Notes: generated by a model from the letters alone, not told the origin. Shown: positions 49,064 to 59,523, counted from the first letter of the stretch. The stretch is DNA of 64,000 nt from an uncultured Spirochaetales bacterium (GCA_944392695.1 CALXXN010000007.1:1-64000), one strand, 5' to 3'. Program-made: numbers and translations.

Positions 49064-49325
49064 CGTGTCCGCGCATAGGACTGCCTGTCCGTGTGCGGAG
49101 ATGAGAGCCAAACTGGCTTCGCCGATGAGGTGGGTTATGTGGTTCCAGATACAGTAAGTTCTTTGATAGCTTATACGTATGTCGTCCAGCCCCAAGTGCT
49201 GTCCGACCTCTGGTCCCTCTCTTTCCTCCATCATCACGGATAGCCGCTGTGCTTTCGAATTGGTAAAGGCCTTGGCCTTTATGACAATATTTTATTTGTG
49301 ACCCGAAAGTCACAAGGAGGAACTG
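49064..49325 (+). promoter_or_regulatory. Long structured 5' leader of tuf
   Basis: About 260 nt of untranslated leader. Near its start is a hairpin of about 13 bp (TCCGCGCA...GTGCGGA with inner GGAC/GTCC), then AGCCA/TGGCT. At 49264-49281 there is a TAAAGG/CCTTTA inverted repeat. TTGTGAC/GTCACAA (49296-49315) forms a 7-bp stem whose 3' arm abuts the GGAGG Shine-Dalgarno sequence. It looks like a control region, but I cannot match it to a known RNA family. Confidence 0.5.
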
Positions 49326-50516
49326 ATGGCTAAGGAAAAGTTTGAAAGAACCAAGCCACATGTTAACGTCGGTACCATCGGCCACGTCGACCATGGTAAG
49401 ACCACCCTTACGGCCGCCATCACCATGCACTGCGCCAGGCTGTTCGGTGACAAGGCCCTCAACTACGATGCAATCGACAACGCACCGGAAGAGAAGGCCC
49501 GTGGTATCACCATCAACACAAGGCACGTTGAGTACCAGTCCAAGAACCGCCACTATGCGCACGTCGACTGCCCGGGTCACGCCGACTACATCAAGAACAT
49601 GATCACCGGTGCTGCCCAGATGGATGGTGCCATCATCGTCGTCGCTGCTACTGACGGCGCCATGGCCCAGACCAAGGAGCACATCCTCCTTGCACGCCAG
49701 GTTGGTGTTCCTTGCATCATCGTCTTCATCAACAAGTGCGACCAGGTCGACGATCCCGACCTCATCGATCTCGTCGAGGAGGAGATGAGGGACCTGCTCA
49801 CCGAGTACGGCTTTGACGGTGCCAACTGCCCTGTCATCCGCGGTAGCGCCTATCTCGCAATGACCAACCCCGACGACCCAGAGGCCACAAAGTGCATCGA
49901 CGAGCTCCTGGATGCCATGGATGAGTACATCCCGCTTCCGGAGAGGGCTGTTGACAAGCCATTCCTGATGCCGATCGAGGACATCTTCTCCATCTCTGGC
50001 CGTGGTACTGTTGTCACAGGTCGTGTCGAGTCTGGTGTCATCCATGTCAACGATCCTGTTTCCATCGTTGGTATCAAGGAGACCAAGGACACGGTCGTCA
50101 CTGGCGTCGAGATGTTCAACAAGCTTCTTGATGAAGGTCAGGCTGGCGATAACATCGGTGCCCTGCTCCGCGGTATCGACAAGAAGGAAGTCGTCCGTGG
50201 CCAGGTCCTCGCCAAGCCAAAGTCAATCACCCCACATGCCAAGTTCGCTGGCACTGTCTACGTCCTCAGCAAGGACGAGGGTGGCCGCCACTCTCCGTTC
50301 TTCACCGGCTACCGCCCGCAGTTCTACTTCAGGACCACGGACATCACCGGTACCGTCACCCTGCCTGAGGGCAAGGAGATGGTCATGCCTGGCGACCACA
50401 CCGAGATCAACGTTGAGCTGATCCACCCAGTCGCCATGGACAAGGGCCTCCGCTTCGCTATCCGCGAGGGTGGTAGGACAGTCGCTTCTGGTCAGGTCAC
50501 CGAGATCAAGGACTGA
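49326..50516 (+). CDS. tuf: Elongation factor Tu
   Basis: GTPase that delivers aminoacyl-tRNA to the ribosome. The 396-residue chain has G1 [11 protein letters not shown], switch I RGITIN, G3 DCPGHADY, G4 NKCD, and domains 2 and 3 of normal length. GGAGG lies 5 nt before the ATG. It heads the S10 cluster; rpsJ starts 76 bp later after a modest GCCGG/CCGGC hairpin (50539-50560). Confidence 0.98.
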   Translation: MAKEKFERTKPHVNVGTIGHVDHGKTTLTAAITMHCARLFGDKALNYDAIDNAPEEKARGITINTRHVEYQSKNRHYAHVDCPGHADYIKNMITGAAQMDGAIIVVAATDGAMAQTKEHILLARQVGVPCIIVFINKCDQVDDPDLIDLVEEEMRDLLTEYGFDGANCPVIRGSAYLAMTNPDDPEATKCIDELLDAMDEYIPLPERAVDKPFLMPIEDIFSISGRGTVVTGRVESGVIHVNDPVSIVGIKETKDTVVTGVEMFNKLLDEGQAGDNIGALLRGIDKKEVVRGQVLAKPKSITPHAKFAGTVYVLSKDEGGRHSPFFTGYRPQFYFRTTDITGTVTLPEGKEMVMPGDHTEINVELIHPVAMDKGLRFAIREGGRTVASGQVTEIKD

Positions 50517-50592
50517 GCGAATCGAGACTGAACAGCAGGCCGGGGGCTGAGGCCTCCGGCAGGCTGGCCATGATTTTTGGAGATTTTTCAAA

Positions 50593-50901
50593 ATGGCTAA
50601 CGAAAGAATCCGCGTGAGACTCAGAGGCTTCGATGTCGAGCTTGTCGAGCAGAGCTCGAAGTCCATCGTCCAGACGGTCGTCAAGGCCGGAGCGAAGGTG
50701 TCAGGTCCAGTGCCCCTTCCAACCCGTATCAACAAGTTCACCGTCCTCAGGTCACCTCATGTCAACAAGAAGGCCCGCGAGCAGTTCGAGATGAGGACGC
50801 ACAAGAGACTGATTGACATACTGGACCCTACTCCCAAGGTTGTGGAAGCCCTCATGAAGCTCGAACTCCCTGCCGGTGTGGACGTTGAAATCAAACAGTG
50901 A
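50593..50901 (+). CDS. rpsJ: 30S ribosomal protein S10
   Basis: 102 residues, standard length ([20 protein letters not shown]...). Also the NusE partner of NusB in antitermination. The gap before it holds the GC-rich hairpin and GATTTTTGG but no full terminator, so tuf transcripts probably read on. rplC follows after 16 bp. Confidence 0.97.
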   Translation: MANERIRVRLRGFDVELVEQSSKSIVQTVVKAGAKVSGPVPLPTRINKFTVLRSPHVNKKAREQFEMRTHKRLIDILDPTPKVVEALMKLELPAGVDVEIKQ

Positions 50902-50917
50902 GAGGTGGAGATAAGAG

Positions 50918-51541
50918 ATGTTAGGGCTTATCGGCAAAAAGATTGGAATGACGCAGGTCTTTGACGCCAATGGCGTCCTCACACCTGTGACTGTCATAAA
51001 AATAGAGGACAACGTCGTCGTGGGCAGCAGGACGCAGGAAGCCAATGGCTACAGCGCCGCTGTGCTTGCCTCCGGTGACTTGAAGAAGAGCCGCACCACG
51101 AAGCCTTATGCTGGTCAGTTCAAGGCCGCTTCCTGCGAGCCAAAGAAGACCGTCATGGAAATCCGCGACTTCGATCAGGAAGTCAAGGTCGGCGACGTGC
51201 TCGGTGTTGATATGTTCAAGGACATCAGTTTTGTTGATGTCACAGGCACTTCCAAGGGCAAGGGCTTCCAGGGTGGTATGAAGCGCCACGGTTTCGGTGG
51301 TGGTCGCGCGACCCATGGTTCGAAGTTCCACAGGGACATTGGTGGTACAGCCATGTCTTCAACGCCATCACGCACCTTCAAGGGTCACAAGATGGCTGGT
51401 CACATGGGTGCCGAGAGGACCACGGTCCAGAACCTCAAGGTTGTCGCCGTGGACAGCGAGATGCAGGTCCTCATGGTCAAGGGAGCCATCCCTGGTCCGA
51501 CAATGAGCACCGTAATCGTCAAGAAAGCAATCAAGAAGTAG
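50918..51541 (+). CDS. rplC: 50S ribosomal protein L3
   Basis: 207 residues, near the peptidyl-transferase centre. Opening [19 protein letters not shown] and the loop [20 protein letters not shown] are diagnostic. GAGGTGGAG precedes the ATG. The rplD start follows within 12 bp. Confidence 0.97.
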   Translation: MLGLIGKKIGMTQVFDANGVLTPVTVIKIEDNVVVGSRTQEANGYSAAVLASGDLKKSRTTKPYAGQFKAASCEPKKTVMEIRDFDQEVKVGDVLGVDMFKDISFVDVTGTSKGKGFQGGMKRHGFGGGRATHGSKFHRDIGGTAMSSTPSRTFKGHKMAGHMGAERTTVQNLKVVAVDSEMQVLMVKGAIPGPTMSTVIVKKAIKK

Positions 51542-51553
51542 GTGGACACTGAA

Positions 51554-52183
51554 ATGGAAGCAAAAGTCTATTCAACAACGGCTCAGGAAGTGCGCACCAT
51601 CAACCTCAACGACGAGGTCTTCGCCCACGAGGTCTCTGACGGAGCCATCTATTACGCCGTCAACAACGAGCTTGCCAACCGCCGTGTCGGCACCGCTTGC
51701 ACCAAGACCCGCAGCGAGGTCAATTACAGCAACACGAAGCCCTACAAGCAGAAGGGTACGGGTAATGCCCGCCGTGGCGACAAGAAGAGCCCCATCATGG
51801 TCGGTGGTGGCACGATCTTCGGACCCAAGCCCCGTGACTACTCCTACTCCATCCCCAAGAAGATGAAGAGGCTTGCCTACAAGAGCCTTCTCAGCATGGG
51901 TGTGCAGGATGGCAGGCTTGTCATCGTCGAGGACTTCACAAGCGAGGCTGGAAAGACCAAGGACATCGTCAAGATCATGAAGGCCTTCGAGACAGAGGGT
52001 CAGCGCACTGTCATCGTCATGAAGGATGACGACGCCATGCTCCGCAGGGCGGCCAGGAACATTCCTTACCTTCATGTACTCGCGTACGACAAGCTTTCCG
52101 CCAAGGAGCTCCTCTATGGACGCAAGATCATCGTCCTCGAAGGCGCCGCCGAGAACCTCGGAAAGTTCTATGCTGAGAAGTAG
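51554..52183 (+). CDS. rplD: 50S ribosomal protein L4
   Basis: 209 residues with the exit-tunnel loop ([20 protein letters not shown]). The ATG at 51554 has AGGTGG upstream; a GTG four codons earlier overlaps that SD and is less likely. In enterobacteria L4 is the S10-operon repressor; no matching leader is evident here. Confidence 0.96.
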   Translation: MEAKVYSTTAQEVRTINLNDEVFAHEVSDGAIYYAVNNELANRRVGTACTKTRSEVNYSNTKPYKQKGTGNARRGDKKSPIMVGGGTIFGPKPRDYSYSIPKKMKRLAYKSLLSMGVQDGRLVIVEDFTSEAGKTKDIVKIMKAFETEGQRTVIVMKDDDAMLRRAARNIPYLHVLAYDKLSAKELLYGRKIIVLEGAAENLGKFYAEK

Positions 52184-52193
52184 GGGTGGAGAG

Positions 52194-52496
52194 ATGAGAG
52201 CAGATCAGGTGATTATCAGGCCGATCGTCAGCGAGAAGTCTACCGCTGCCCGTGAGGCTGAATGCAAGAGGTACACCTTCCAGGTCGACCCCAAGGCCAA
52301 CAAGTTCGACATCAAGGCCGCTGTCAAGGAGATCTGGGGTGTCGAGGTCACGGCTGTCAACACGATGAACGTGAAGGGCAAGCCCAAGTTCTCAAGGGGC
52401 CGTGGTGGTTACATCAAGGGCAGCACGGCTTCTTGGAAGAAGGCCATCGTCACACTCGCCAAGGGCCAGTCAATCGCTGCCTTCGAGGGTGTATAA
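52194..52496 (+). CDS. rplW: 50S ribosomal protein L23
   Basis: 100 residues at the tunnel exit, docking trigger factor and SRP. Starts MRADQVIIRPIVSEKS at 52194 after GGGGTGGAG; the long open frame upstream lies inside rplD and is not used. Confidence 0.96.
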   Translation: MRADQVIIRPIVSEKSTAAREAECKRYTFQVDPKANKFDIKAAVKEIWGVEVTAVNTMNVKGKPKFSRGRGGYIKGSTASWKKAIVTLAKGQSIAAFEGV

Positions 52497-52511
52497 GGGA
52501 GATAAGCAACC

Positions 52512-53336
52512 ATGGCATTGAAGACATACAAACCATACACCCCCGGACTTCGTCAGAAGACCGTCCTCTCCTTCGATGAGATCACGGCTTCGAAGCCCGA
52601 GAAGAGCCTCACGAAGAACCTCAAGAAGCATGCTGGCCGCGACACCTTCGGACGCATCTCTGTGCGCCGCCGTGGTGGTGGTCACAAGAGGGCTTACAGG
52701 AAGATCGACTTCCGCCGTGACAAGATTGGTGTCCCAGGGACTGTCAAGACAATCGAGTACGACCCAAACAGGAGCGCCAACATCGCCCTTGTCTGGTACG
52801 CTGATGGTGAGAAGAGGTACATCCTCGCTCCCAAGGGGCTCAAGGTCGGTACCCAGGTCATGGCTGGTTCCAAGGCCCCTCTCACAGTCGGAAACGCCCT
52901 TCCTCTGAAGGACATCCCGCTTGGCCTCACCGTCCATAACATCGAGCTGACACTTGGCCGTGGTGGCCAGCTTGTCCGCTCCGCTGGTGAGGGTGCGACA
53001 GTCATCGCCAAGGAAGGCGACTATGTCACACTGCGCCTGCCTTCAGGCGAGATGAGGATGGTCTTCGGTGAGTGCGCCGCCACGATTGGTGAGGTCGGAA
53101 ACGAGGACCACATGAATGTCTCCCTCGGCAAGGCTGGTGCCAGCCGCCACCTCGGCCGCAGGCCAAAGGTCCGTGGTGTTGCCATGAACCCAATCGACCA
53201 CCCACATGGTGGTGGTGAGGGTAAGACCGCCGCTGGACGCCACCCGGTCACACCGTGGGGCAAGCCGACCAAGGGCGCCAAGACCCGTTCCAAGAAGAAG
53301 CCTTCAGGCAAGTTCATCGTCAAGAAGCGCAAGTAG
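52512..53336 (+). CDS. rplB: 50S ribosomal protein L2
   Basis: 274 residues. The conserved peptidyl-transferase-proximal segment [20 protein letters not shown] is present, including the key His. GGGAGATAAG precedes the ATG. rpsS starts 9 bp downstream. Confidence 0.97.
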   Translation: MALKTYKPYTPGLRQKTVLSFDEITASKPEKSLTKNLKKHAGRDTFGRISVRRRGGGHKRAYRKIDFRRDKIGVPGTVKTIEYDPNRSANIALVWYADGEKRYILAPKGLKVGTQVMAGSKAPLTVGNALPLKDIPLGLTVHNIELTLGRGGQLVRSAGEGATVIAKEGDYVTLRLPSGEMRMVFGECAATIGEVGNEDHMNVSLGKAGASRHLGRRPKVRGVAMNPIDHPHGGGEGKTAAGRHPVTPWGKPTKGAKTRSKKKPSGKFIVKKRK

Positions 53337-53345
53337 GAGTAGAGA

Positions 53346-53618
53346 ATGGCAAGATCTATTAAGAAAGGCCCCTTCGTGGACGAGAGCCTGCTGAAGAGGG
53401 TTGAGGATGCAAACAGAAGTGGTCAGAAGCCGATGATCAAGACCTACTCACGTAGCTCGATGATCATTCCTGACATGGTTGGCTTCACCATCTCCGTCTA
53501 CAATGGCAAGACCTGGATCCCGGTCTACGTCACAGAGAACCTCGTCGGCCACAAGCTTGGCGAGTTCGCCCCGACCAGGGTCTTCCGCGGCCATGCATCG
53601 GACAAGAAAGGCAAGTAA
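53346..53618 (+). CDS. rpsS: 30S ribosomal protein S19
   Basis: 90 residues ([20 protein letters not shown]...). Signature [14 protein letters not shown] lies at the C-terminus. GGAG precedes the ATG; rplV begins 10 bp after the stop. Confidence 0.97.
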   Translation: MARSIKKGPFVDESLLKRVEDANRSGQKPMIKTYSRSSMIIPDMVGFTISVYNGKTWIPVYVTENLVGHKLGEFAPTRVFRGHASDKKGK

Positions 53619-53628
53619 GGTGAATACG

Positions 53629-53985
53629 ATGGAAACTAAGAAAGGTTATCAGGCTGTCGCCAAGTATCTCATGGTCTCCCCATCGAAGGTCCGCCCTGTC
53701 GCTGACCTCGTCAGGGGCAAGAGCTACCCTGAGGCCGTGGCGGTCCTGGAGGCCATGCCCCAGAAGGGTGCACGCCTCATTTTGAAGGTTCTCAAGTCCG
53801 CAGGTGCCAATGCCTTGTACACCAATAGGAAGCTGGATGAGGATTCCCTCTATGTCTCCAAGCTCACCGTCGATGACGGTCCGAGGCTGAAGAGGGTCTG
53901 GGCCCGCTCCCATGGAAAGCGCGACATCCTGCTGAAGAGGATGTCCCACATCACAGTCGTCGTAGATGAAAAGGCAGGTAAGTAA
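53629..53985 (+). CDS. rplV: 50S ribosomal protein L22
   Basis: 118 residues starting METKKGYQAVAKYL, with the tunnel beta-hairpin region (KRVWARSHGKRDILLKRMSH). The ATG at 53629 has AAGGTG upstream; the open frame into rpsS is not used. The rpsC ATG follows the stop directly. Confidence 0.96.
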   Translation: METKKGYQAVAKYLMVSPSKVRPVADLVRGKSYPEAVAVLEAMPQKGARLILKVLKSAGANALYTNRKLDEDSLYVSKLTVDDGPRLKRVWARSHGKRDILLKRMSHITVVVDEKAGK

Positions 53986-54696
53986 ATGGGCCAGAAAGTA
54001 AATCCAATTGGACTTAGGTTGGGGGTCAACAAGACCTGGAAGTCAAAGTGGTATGTCGATCCTAGGGATTACGCCGACACCCTGCACGAGGACCTCGTCC
54101 TCCGCAAGGCCCTCCTGGCCTGCCCAGAGGTCCAGAACGCAGACATCTCCGACGTCGAGATCATCCGCAAGCCCCAGCGCATCACCATGGTGATCGCAAC
54201 GGCCCGCCCTGGCATCATCATTGGCGCCAAGGGTGCCAATGTCGAGAAGCTTGCTGAGAAGATGCAGAAGCTGACCGAGAAGAAGCTCCAGATCAAGATC
54301 AAGGAGATCAAGAAGCCTGAGGTCGATGCCCAGATCATCGCCCAGAACGTCGCCAAGCAGCTGGAGAACAGGGGCGCTTTCCGCCGCATCCTGAAGAACA
54401 GCATCTCCCGCGCCATGGCTGGCGGTGCCCAGGGCATCAAGATCAAGGTCTCCGGCCGTCTCGGTGGTGCCGACATCGCAAGGTCCGAGTGGATGAAGGA
54501 GGGCCGTGTCCCACTCCACACACTCCGCTCTGACATCGATTATGGTTTCAAGACCGCCAACACCTCTTATGGCGCCATTGGCGTCAAGGTCTGGGTCTTC
54601 AATGGTGAGATCTACGCCAATGGAGCTCCCGAAGAGGAGGCCGCCGGTGGAGTCGTAAGGAAGAAGGCCGCCCAGGCGGACGCGCCAAGGAGTTAG
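53986..54696 (+). CDS. rpsC: 30S ribosomal protein S3
   Basis: 236 residues with the KH domain ([20 protein letters not shown]) and the C-terminal domain ([20 protein letters not shown]). It starts on the base after the rplV stop, so translation is coupled. C-terminus Ala/Glu/Lys-rich. Confidence 0.97.
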   Translation: MGQKVNPIGLRLGVNKTWKSKWYVDPRDYADTLHEDLVLRKALLACPEVQNADISDVEIIRKPQRITMVIATARPGIIIGAKGANVEKLAEKMQKLTEKKLQIKIKEIKKPEVDAQIIAQNVAKQLENRGAFRRILKNSISRAMAGGAQGIKIKVSGRLGGADIARSEWMKEGRVPLHTLRSDIDYGFKTANTSYGAIGVKVWVFNGEIYANGAPEEEAAGGVVRKKAAQADAPRS

Positions 54697-54700
54697 TGTC

Positions 54701-55117
54701 ATGCTTAGCCCCAAGAGAATAAAGTTCAGAAAGAAGCAGCGCGGCACGCGCGATGCGGTCGCCCACCGCGGCAACACCCTTTCCTTCGGAGAGTATGGCC
54801 TGATGGCCACTGAGCCCAGGTGGATCACGAACCGCCAGATCGAGGCCGCCCGTGTCGCCATGACCCGTCATATCAAGAGGGGTGGTAAGGTCTGGATCCG
54901 CATCTTCCCCGACATGCCCTATACAAAGAAGCCCGCTGAGACCAGGCAGGGTAACGGCAAGGGCGCTCCAGAGGGATGGGTCGCAGTCGTCAAGACTGGT
55001 GCCATCATGTTTGAGATGAGCGGTGTCGACGAGCAGCTGGCCCGTGAGGCCCTCCAGCTCGCTGCAAGCAAGCTGCCCATCAAGACGAAGTTCGTCTCGA
55101 GGACACCCCAGGAGTGA
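54701..55117 (+). CDS. rplP: 50S ribosomal protein L16
   Basis: 138 residues ([16 protein letters not shown]...), close to the A site. The motif [15 protein letters not shown] is typical. Only 4 bp separate it from rpsC, and rpmC follows after 4 bp. Confidence 0.97.
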   Translation: MLSPKRIKFRKKQRGTRDAVAHRGNTLSFGEYGLMATEPRWITNRQIEAARVAMTRHIKRGGKVWIRIFPDMPYTKKPAETRQGNGKGAPEGWVAVVKTGAIMFEMSGVDEQLAREALQLAASKLPIKTKFVSRTPQE

Positions 55118-55121
55118 GATT

Positions 55122-55328
55122 ATGAAGAAGAGCATGAAGAAAATGTCCTATAACGAGATGGTCGCCGAGCGCGACAAGCTCCGCAAGGAGCTCCTCAACC
55201 TCCGCGTCGAGCAGGTCATGAGCCACCTCGACAACCCACTGGCCCTCAGGACGGTCAGGAGGGACATCGCCAGGCTCAACACCCTGATCCACGCCCAGGA
55301 CATCGGCATCAACAAGGCTGACAAGTAA
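55122..55328 (+). CDS. rpmC: 50S ribosomal protein L29
   Basis: 68 residues (MKKSMKKMSYNEMVAERDKL...), two helices with the RTVRRDIARLNTL motif. ATG at 55122, with GGAG inside the rplP end as SD. Confidence 0.95.
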   Translation: MKKSMKKMSYNEMVAERDKLRKELLNLRVEQVMSHLDNPLALRTVRRDIARLNTLIHAQDIGINKADK

Positions 55329-55340
55329 GAGAGGACGGAG

Positions 55341-55592
55341 ATGGAAGACAGGAAGAAATCATTCACCGGAGTTGTAGTGAGCGACAAGATGGACAAGACC
55401 ATCGTCGTCCAGGTCACTAACAGGACGCTGCATCCTCTCTACAAGAAGTATGTCAACAGCACAAAGAAGTTCAAGGCACATGACGCCAACAACGAGGCCC
55501 ATGTCGGTGACACGGTCCGCATCGTCGAGTGCCGCCACTTCAGCAAGGACAAGTGCTGGAGGCTCGTCCAGATCGTTGAGCGCGCCCGCTAA
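55341..55592 (+). CDS. rpsQ: 30S ribosomal protein S17
   Basis: 83 residues, OB fold; [20 protein letters not shown] and [18 protein letters not shown] are diagnostic. GGACGGAG precedes the ATG. rplN starts 11 bp downstream. Confidence 0.97.
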   Translation: MEDRKKSFTGVVVSDKMDKTIVVQVTNRTLHPLYKKYVNSTKKFKAHDANNEAHVGDTVRIVECRHFSKDKCWRLVQIVERAR

Positions 55593-55603
55593 GGAGATCA
55601 GCC

Positions 55604-55969
55604 ATGGTACAGATGCAGACTTATTTGAATGTCGCGGACAACAGTGGTGCCAAGAGGGTGCAGTGCATCAAGGTCCTCGGAGGCAGCCACAGGTATGTCG
55701 CCAGTGTTGGTGACATCATCGTCGTCGCCGTCAAGGATGCCCTCCCGAACGGCGCGATCAAGAAGGGTGACGTCCTCAAGGCCGTCATCGTCCGCACAAA
55801 GAAGGAATACCGCAGACCTGACGGTACGTATATCAGGTTCGATGACAACGCATGCGTTATCATCGACGCCAACAATAACCCGCGCGGCAAGCGCATCTTT
55901 GGACCAGTCGCCCGTGAACTCCGTGACGGCTACATGAAGATCGTCTCGCTGGCGCCGGAAGTGTTGTAG
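55604..55969 (+). CDS. rplN: 50S ribosomal protein L14
   Basis: 121 residues ([20 protein letters not shown]...), at the subunit interface. Conserved [24 protein letters not shown] precedes the ATG. Confidence 0.97.
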   Translation: MVQMQTYLNVADNSGAKRVQCIKVLGGSHRYVASVGDIIVVAVKDALPNGAIKKGDVLKAVIVRTKKEYRRPDGTYIRFDDNACVIIDANNNPRGKRIFGPVARELRDGYMKIVSLAPEVL

Positions 55970-55980
55970 GAGATTAGAGG

Positions 55981-56280
55981 ATGAGACTTAAGAAAAACGA
56001 CACAGTCAAGATCATCGCCGGAAAGGACAAGGGCAAGATCGGTAAGATTGTGAAGACCCTCCCATCTGAGGACAGGGTCATCGTCCAGGGGGCCAACATG
56101 GTCCACAAGACCATCCGCCGCAAGAACCAGAACGACCAGGGAGGGATTGTGACAATCGAGGCTCCAATCCATGTCTCCAACGTCGCCCTTGTCAGCAAGG
56201 ACAAGACGAGCAGGGTCGGTTATAAGTTCGAGAACGGTAAGAAGGTCCGCTACGCGAAGAAGACAGGAGAGGTGCTTTGA
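55981..56280 (+). CDS. rplX: 50S ribosomal protein L24
   Basis: 99 residues, an early assembly initiator. The KOW motif ([20 protein letters not shown]) is at the N-terminus. Its stop lies 2 bp before the rplE ATG. Confidence 0.97.
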   Translation: MRLKKNDTVKIIAGKDKGKIGKIVKTLPSEDRVIVQGANMVHKTIRRKNQNDQGGIVTIEAPIHVSNVALVSKDKTSRVGYKFENGKKVRYAKKTGEVL

Positions 56281-56282
56281 CC

Positions 56283-56840
56283 ATGGCAGAAGAGAAGTTT
56301 GTCCCCAATTTCAAGGTGCGCTACAAGGAGACTGTCGCTCCTGAGCTCTTCAAGGAGTTCGGCTACTCTTCAGTGATGCAGGTCCCCGCCCTCGAGAAGA
56401 TTGTCGTCTCTGTCGGTGTCGGCGAGGCAACAACAAACAAGAAGCTGCTCGACAGCGCCGTCAAGGAGCTTGAGCAGATCACTGGCCAGCATGTCGTCAA
56501 GACAAAGGCACGCAAGTCCATCGCCAACTTCAAGGTCCGTGAGGGTCAGGAAATCGGCGCCATGGTCACTCTGCGTGGTGACAACATGTGGTACTTCCTT
56601 GAGCGCCTCATCTCAATCGCCCTCCCACGCGTCAAGGACTTCAGGGGTGTCAATCCCAACGCCTTCGACGGTCACGGGAACTATTCCCTCGGTATCACCG
56701 AGCAGATCATCTTCCCTGAGATCGACTATGACAAGATTGAGCGCGTGAGCGGCCTCAACGTCGCAATCGTCACTACGGCCAGGACCGATGAGGAGGCTTT
56801 CGCCCTCCTGAAGAAGCTTGGCATGCCGTTCGCCAAGTAA
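56283..56840 (+). CDS. rplE: 50S ribosomal protein L5
   Basis: 185 residues, binds 5S rRNA; the [20 protein letters not shown] and [20 protein letters not shown] blocks are diagnostic. The ATG at 56283 is preferred to the TTG two codons earlier; GAGGTG upstream is the SD. Coupled to rplX. Confidence 0.97.
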   Translation: MAEEKFVPNFKVRYKETVAPELFKEFGYSSVMQVPALEKIVVSVGVGEATTNKKLLDSAVKELEQITGQHVVKTKARKSIANFKVREGQEIGAMVTLRGDNMWYFLERLISIALPRVKDFRGVNPNAFDGHGNYSLGITEQIIFPEIDYDKIERVSGLNVAIVTTARTDEEAFALLKKLGMPFAK

Positions 56841-56851
56841 GGAGGCTCCAC

Positions 56852-57037
56852 ATGGCAAAGAAGTCTTTGATAGTGAAGTGCAAGAGGGAACCCAAGTTCT
56901 CCACACGCAGATACAACCGTTGCAGGATCTGTGGCCGCCCACGTGGGTACATGCGCAAGTTTGACATGTGCAGGGTGTGCTTCCGCAAGCTCGCAAGCGA
57001 AGGCCAGATTCCTGGCGTCACGAAGTCCAGCTGGTAG
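56852..57037 (+). CDS. rpsN: 30S ribosomal protein S14, type Z
   Basis: 61 residues; the short zinc-binding form with [20 protein letters not shown] (two CxxC pairs). AAGGAGG precedes the ATG. The zinc-free long paralogue is not in the window. Confidence 0.97.
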   Translation: MAKKSLIVKCKREPKFSTRRYNRCRICGRPRGYMRKFDMCRVCFRKLASEGQIPGVTKSSW

Positions 57038-57049
57038 GAGGTTGTCAAA

Positions 57050-57448
57050 ATGGCAGTTAGCGATCCAATTGCAGACATGCTGACCAAGATCAGGAATGCA
57101 AGTCAGGCTAAGCATGAGAAGGTGGACATTTCCGCCAGCAAGATGAAGCTCCAGATCGTCAAGATCATGAAGAACGAGGGCTACATCAAGAATTTCAAGA
57201 AGATAAACAAGGACAACCTCCCGGTGATCCGTGTCTATCTCAAGTATGATGAGTCCCAGGCTCCTGTGATCCATGGCCTCAAGCGCATCTCCACTCCTGG
57301 TCGCCGTGTCTACAGCGGTTACAAGGATATGCCGAGGGTCTACAATGGCTATGGTGTCGTCGTGGTCTCTTCCTCTTCTGGTGTCATCACTGGTAGGAAG
57401 GCGGCCGAGAGCAAGGTCGGTGGCGAGCTGATCTGCTCGATCTGGTAA
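57050..57448 (+). CDS. rpsH: 30S ribosomal protein S8
   Basis: 132 residues. [20 protein letters not shown] and the C-terminal [20 protein letters not shown] are diagnostic. In other bacteria S8 represses the spc operon by binding near rplX-rplE. TAGGAGG precedes the ATG; 11 bp to rplF. Confidence 0.97.
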   Translation: MAVSDPIADMLTKIRNASQAKHEKVDISASKMKLQIVKIMKNEGYIKNFKKINKDNLPVIRVYLKYDESQAPVIHGLKRISTPGRRVYSGYKDMPRVYNGYGVVVVSSSSGVITGRKAAESKVGGELICSIW

Positions 57449-57459
57449 GGAGGTTGGAG

Positions 57460-57999
57460 ATGTCACGTATTGGAAAACTCCCTGTCGCCATCCCGGCAGG
57501 TGTCAAGGTCGACGTCACAGATGGCCTGATCACCGTCACCGGCCCCAAGGGGACACTTACCCAGCCGGTCAGGAAGGAGGTCTCCATCGCAGTCGAGGGT
57601 AACGAGGTCATCGTGACCCGCCACGACGATGAGAAGGAGAGCAGGAGCTACCACGGCCTCTACAGGCAGCTGGTCAACAACATGGTGACCGGTGTCAGCC
57701 AGGGCTTCTCCAAGACCCTCCTGGTCAATGGTGTCGGCTACAGGGCAGAGCTTAAGGACAAGATCCTCACACTCGCCCTTGGTTATTCGACCCAGATCGA
57801 CTACATCGTCCCTGAGGGCATCCAGGCCGCCGTCGACGGAAACAAGATCACCATCTCCGGCATCAGCAAGGAGAGGGTGGGCCAGGTCTGCGCTGAAATC
57901 CGCAGCCTGCGCGGACCCGAACCTTACAAGGGCAAGGGCATCAAGTATGAGACCGAGACTATCCGCCGCAAGGTTGGTAAGTCTGGTGGCAAGAAGTGA
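57460..57999 (+). CDS. rplF: 50S ribosomal protein L6
   Basis: 179 residues ([19 protein letters not shown]...), two duplicated alpha/beta domains; C-terminal [20 protein letters not shown] is conserved. AAGGAGG precedes the ATG at 57460; a TTG two codons earlier is unlikely. Confidence 0.97.
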   Translation: MSRIGKLPVAIPAGVKVDVTDGLITVTGPKGTLTQPVRKEVSIAVEGNEVIVTRHDDEKESRSYHGLYRQLVNNMVTGVSQGFSKTLLVNGVGYRAELKDKILTLALGYSTQIDYIVPEGIQAAVDGNKITISGISKERVGQVCAEIRSLRGPEPYKGKGIKYETETIRRKVGKSGGKK

Positions 58000-58011
58000 G
58001 GATAGGTCCAG

Positions 58012-58371
58012 ATGAACAGGATTGTCGATAAGAACCGCAAGCTTGCCAAGCGCAAGGCACATATCAGGAAGAGGGTCTCCGGTACTCCGGAGCGCCCCAG
58101 GATGACGGTCTTCAGGAGCAACATGCACATGTATGTCCAGGTCATCGATGATACAGAGGGTAGGACACTTGTCTCAGCTTCGACTCTCGAGGCTGCGCTC
58201 AAGGACCTCCGCAACTGTGTCGCCGATGCTACCAAGCTCGGAGAGGCCATCGGTAAGCGCTGTCTGGAGAAGAACATCGACAAGGTGGTCTTCGACCGCA
58301 ATGGCTACATCTACCATGGCATAGTCAAGGCCATCGCCGATGGGGCCCGCTCAGCCGGCGTCAAGTTCTAA
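58012..58371 (+). CDS. rplR: 50S ribosomal protein L18
   Basis: 119 residues, 5S rRNA binder; [20 protein letters not shown] and the C-terminal [19 protein letters not shown] are typical. The SD is GAGGATAGG. 10 bp to rpsE. Confidence 0.97.
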   Translation: MNRIVDKNRKLAKRKAHIRKRVSGTPERPRMTVFRSNMHMYVQVIDDTEGRTLVSASTLEAALKDLRNCVADATKLGEAIGKRCLEKNIDKVVFDRNGYIYHGIVKAIADGARSAGVKF

Positions 58372-58381
58372 GGGGATTGAG

Positions 58382-58891
58382 ATGGACAGACAGCAGAAAG
58401 ATAAGGAAGTCAAAGACGGGTACGTGGAAAAGCTCATCAAGATCAACCGCGTCACGAAGGTCGTCAAGGGTGGTAAGAACTTCTCGTTCTCAGCCCTGGT
58501 CGTCGTCGGATACGGTGATGGAAGAGTGGGTTATGGTTTCGGTAAGGCGAATGATGTCACCGATGCCATCCGCAAGGCTACAGAGAAGGCCAAGGCCCAT
58601 CTGATCACAGTCCCGATGCAGGGTTCCACCATCCCACACGAGATGCTTGGCAAGTACAAGAGCGCCAGCGTCCTGGTCCGCCCAGCTGTTCCTGGCACGG
58701 GCGTCATCGCTGGTGGTGCGGTCAAGGCTGTCGCTGATGCTGCAGGAATCAAGGACATGCTCAGCAAGAGCCTCGGTTCCAAGAACAACATCAACACGGT
58801 CAAGGCCACCTTCGACGCTTTCGAGCATCTCTTCGATGCCAAGGAAGTCGCAAAGAACAGGGGCAAGTCCCTTAGCGAGATGTGGAGTTGA
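58382..58891 (+). CDS. rpsE: 30S ribosomal protein S5
   Basis: 169 residues, with the dsRBD-like N-terminal domain (VKGGKNFSFSALVVVGYGDG) and the GTGVIAGGAVKAV motif. ATG at 58382 after AAGGGG; the frame is open back into rplR but the family start is here. Confidence 0.97.
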   Translation: MDRQQKDKEVKDGYVEKLIKINRVTKVVKGGKNFSFSALVVVGYGDGRVGYGFGKANDVTDAIRKATEKAKAHLITVPMQGSTIPHEMLGKYKSASVLVRPAVPGTGVIAGGAVKAVADAAGIKDMLSKSLGSKNNINTVKATFDAFEHLFDAKEVAKNRGKSLSEMWS

Positions 58892-58893
58892 AA

Positions 58894-59079
58894 ATGGCTG
58901 AGAAGAACATTAAAATCACTTTGGTCCGCTCGGTCGCAGGTAGCACGCCCCGCCAGAGGGCCACTGTCAAGGGACTGGGCTTGGGCAAGATGCACAGCTC
59001 TGTCGTTCAGGCGGCCACACCTTCCATCCTTGGAATGGTCCGCACTGTCGCCCACATGGTGAAGGTTGAGGAGATTTAA
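58894..59079 (+). CDS. rpmD: 50S ribosomal protein L30
   Basis: 61 residues (MAEKNIKITLVRSVAGSTPR...), with VKGLGLGKMHSSVVQ. It starts 2 bp after the rpsE stop and ends 1 bp before rplO, so the three are translationally linked. Confidence 0.96.
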   Translation: MAEKNIKITLVRSVAGSTPRQRATVKGLGLGKMHSSVVQAATPSILGMVRTVAHMVKVEEI

Positions 59080-59080
59080 G

Positions 59081-59512
59081 ATGGCACAGATCAAGGCACC
59101 AGCCGGTGCTAATAGGAAGAAGACCATCGTTGGTCGCGGCGCCTCCAGCAAGGGCCGCGCCTGCGGTCGTGGTCATGACGGACAGAACAGCCGCTCCGGC
59201 GGTGGTGTCCGCCTTGGGTTCGAAGGCGGCCAGATGCCTCTCTACAGGCGTGTGGCCCGCCGTGGCTTCACTAACGCCCCCTTCAAGGTGAGCTATGTGC
59301 CACTCTCCCTCTCAGTCCTTGATTCCGCCTTCGCAGAGGGCGAGGTCGTAACGCTCGACAGCCTCAAGGCCAAGGGCATCGTCAAGGGTAAGGATGTCCA
59401 GGTCAAGGTCCTGGCCAACGGAGAGCTCACACACGCGCTCACGATCGAGGGTCTCAAGCTTTCCGCTTCCGCCAAGGAGGCTGTTGAGAAGGCCGGAGGC
59501 TCCGTCAAATAA
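59081..59512 (+). CDS. rplO: 50S ribosomal protein L15
   Basis: 143 residues, Gly/Arg-rich N-terminal extension (GRGASSKGRACGRGHDGQNS) and a globular C-terminus. ATG at 59081 with GAGGAG upstream. secY starts 11 bp downstream, as is usual. Confidence 0.97.
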   Translation: MAQIKAPAGANRKKTIVGRGASSKGRACGRGHDGQNSRSGGGVRLGFEGGQMPLYRRVARRGFTNAPFKVSYVPLSLSVLDSAFAEGEVVTLDSLKAKGIVKGKDVQVKVLANGELTHALTIEGLKLSASAKEAVEKAGGSVK

Positions 59513-59523
59513 AGAAGGTAGTC

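Noticed and set aside
49101-49154. 17-codon frame in the tuf leader (ATG after GGAG), a possible leader peptide
   Set aside because: The GGAG directly abuts the ATG and lies in the 3' arm of a strong hairpin, and no amino-acid run is present that would make regulatory sense.
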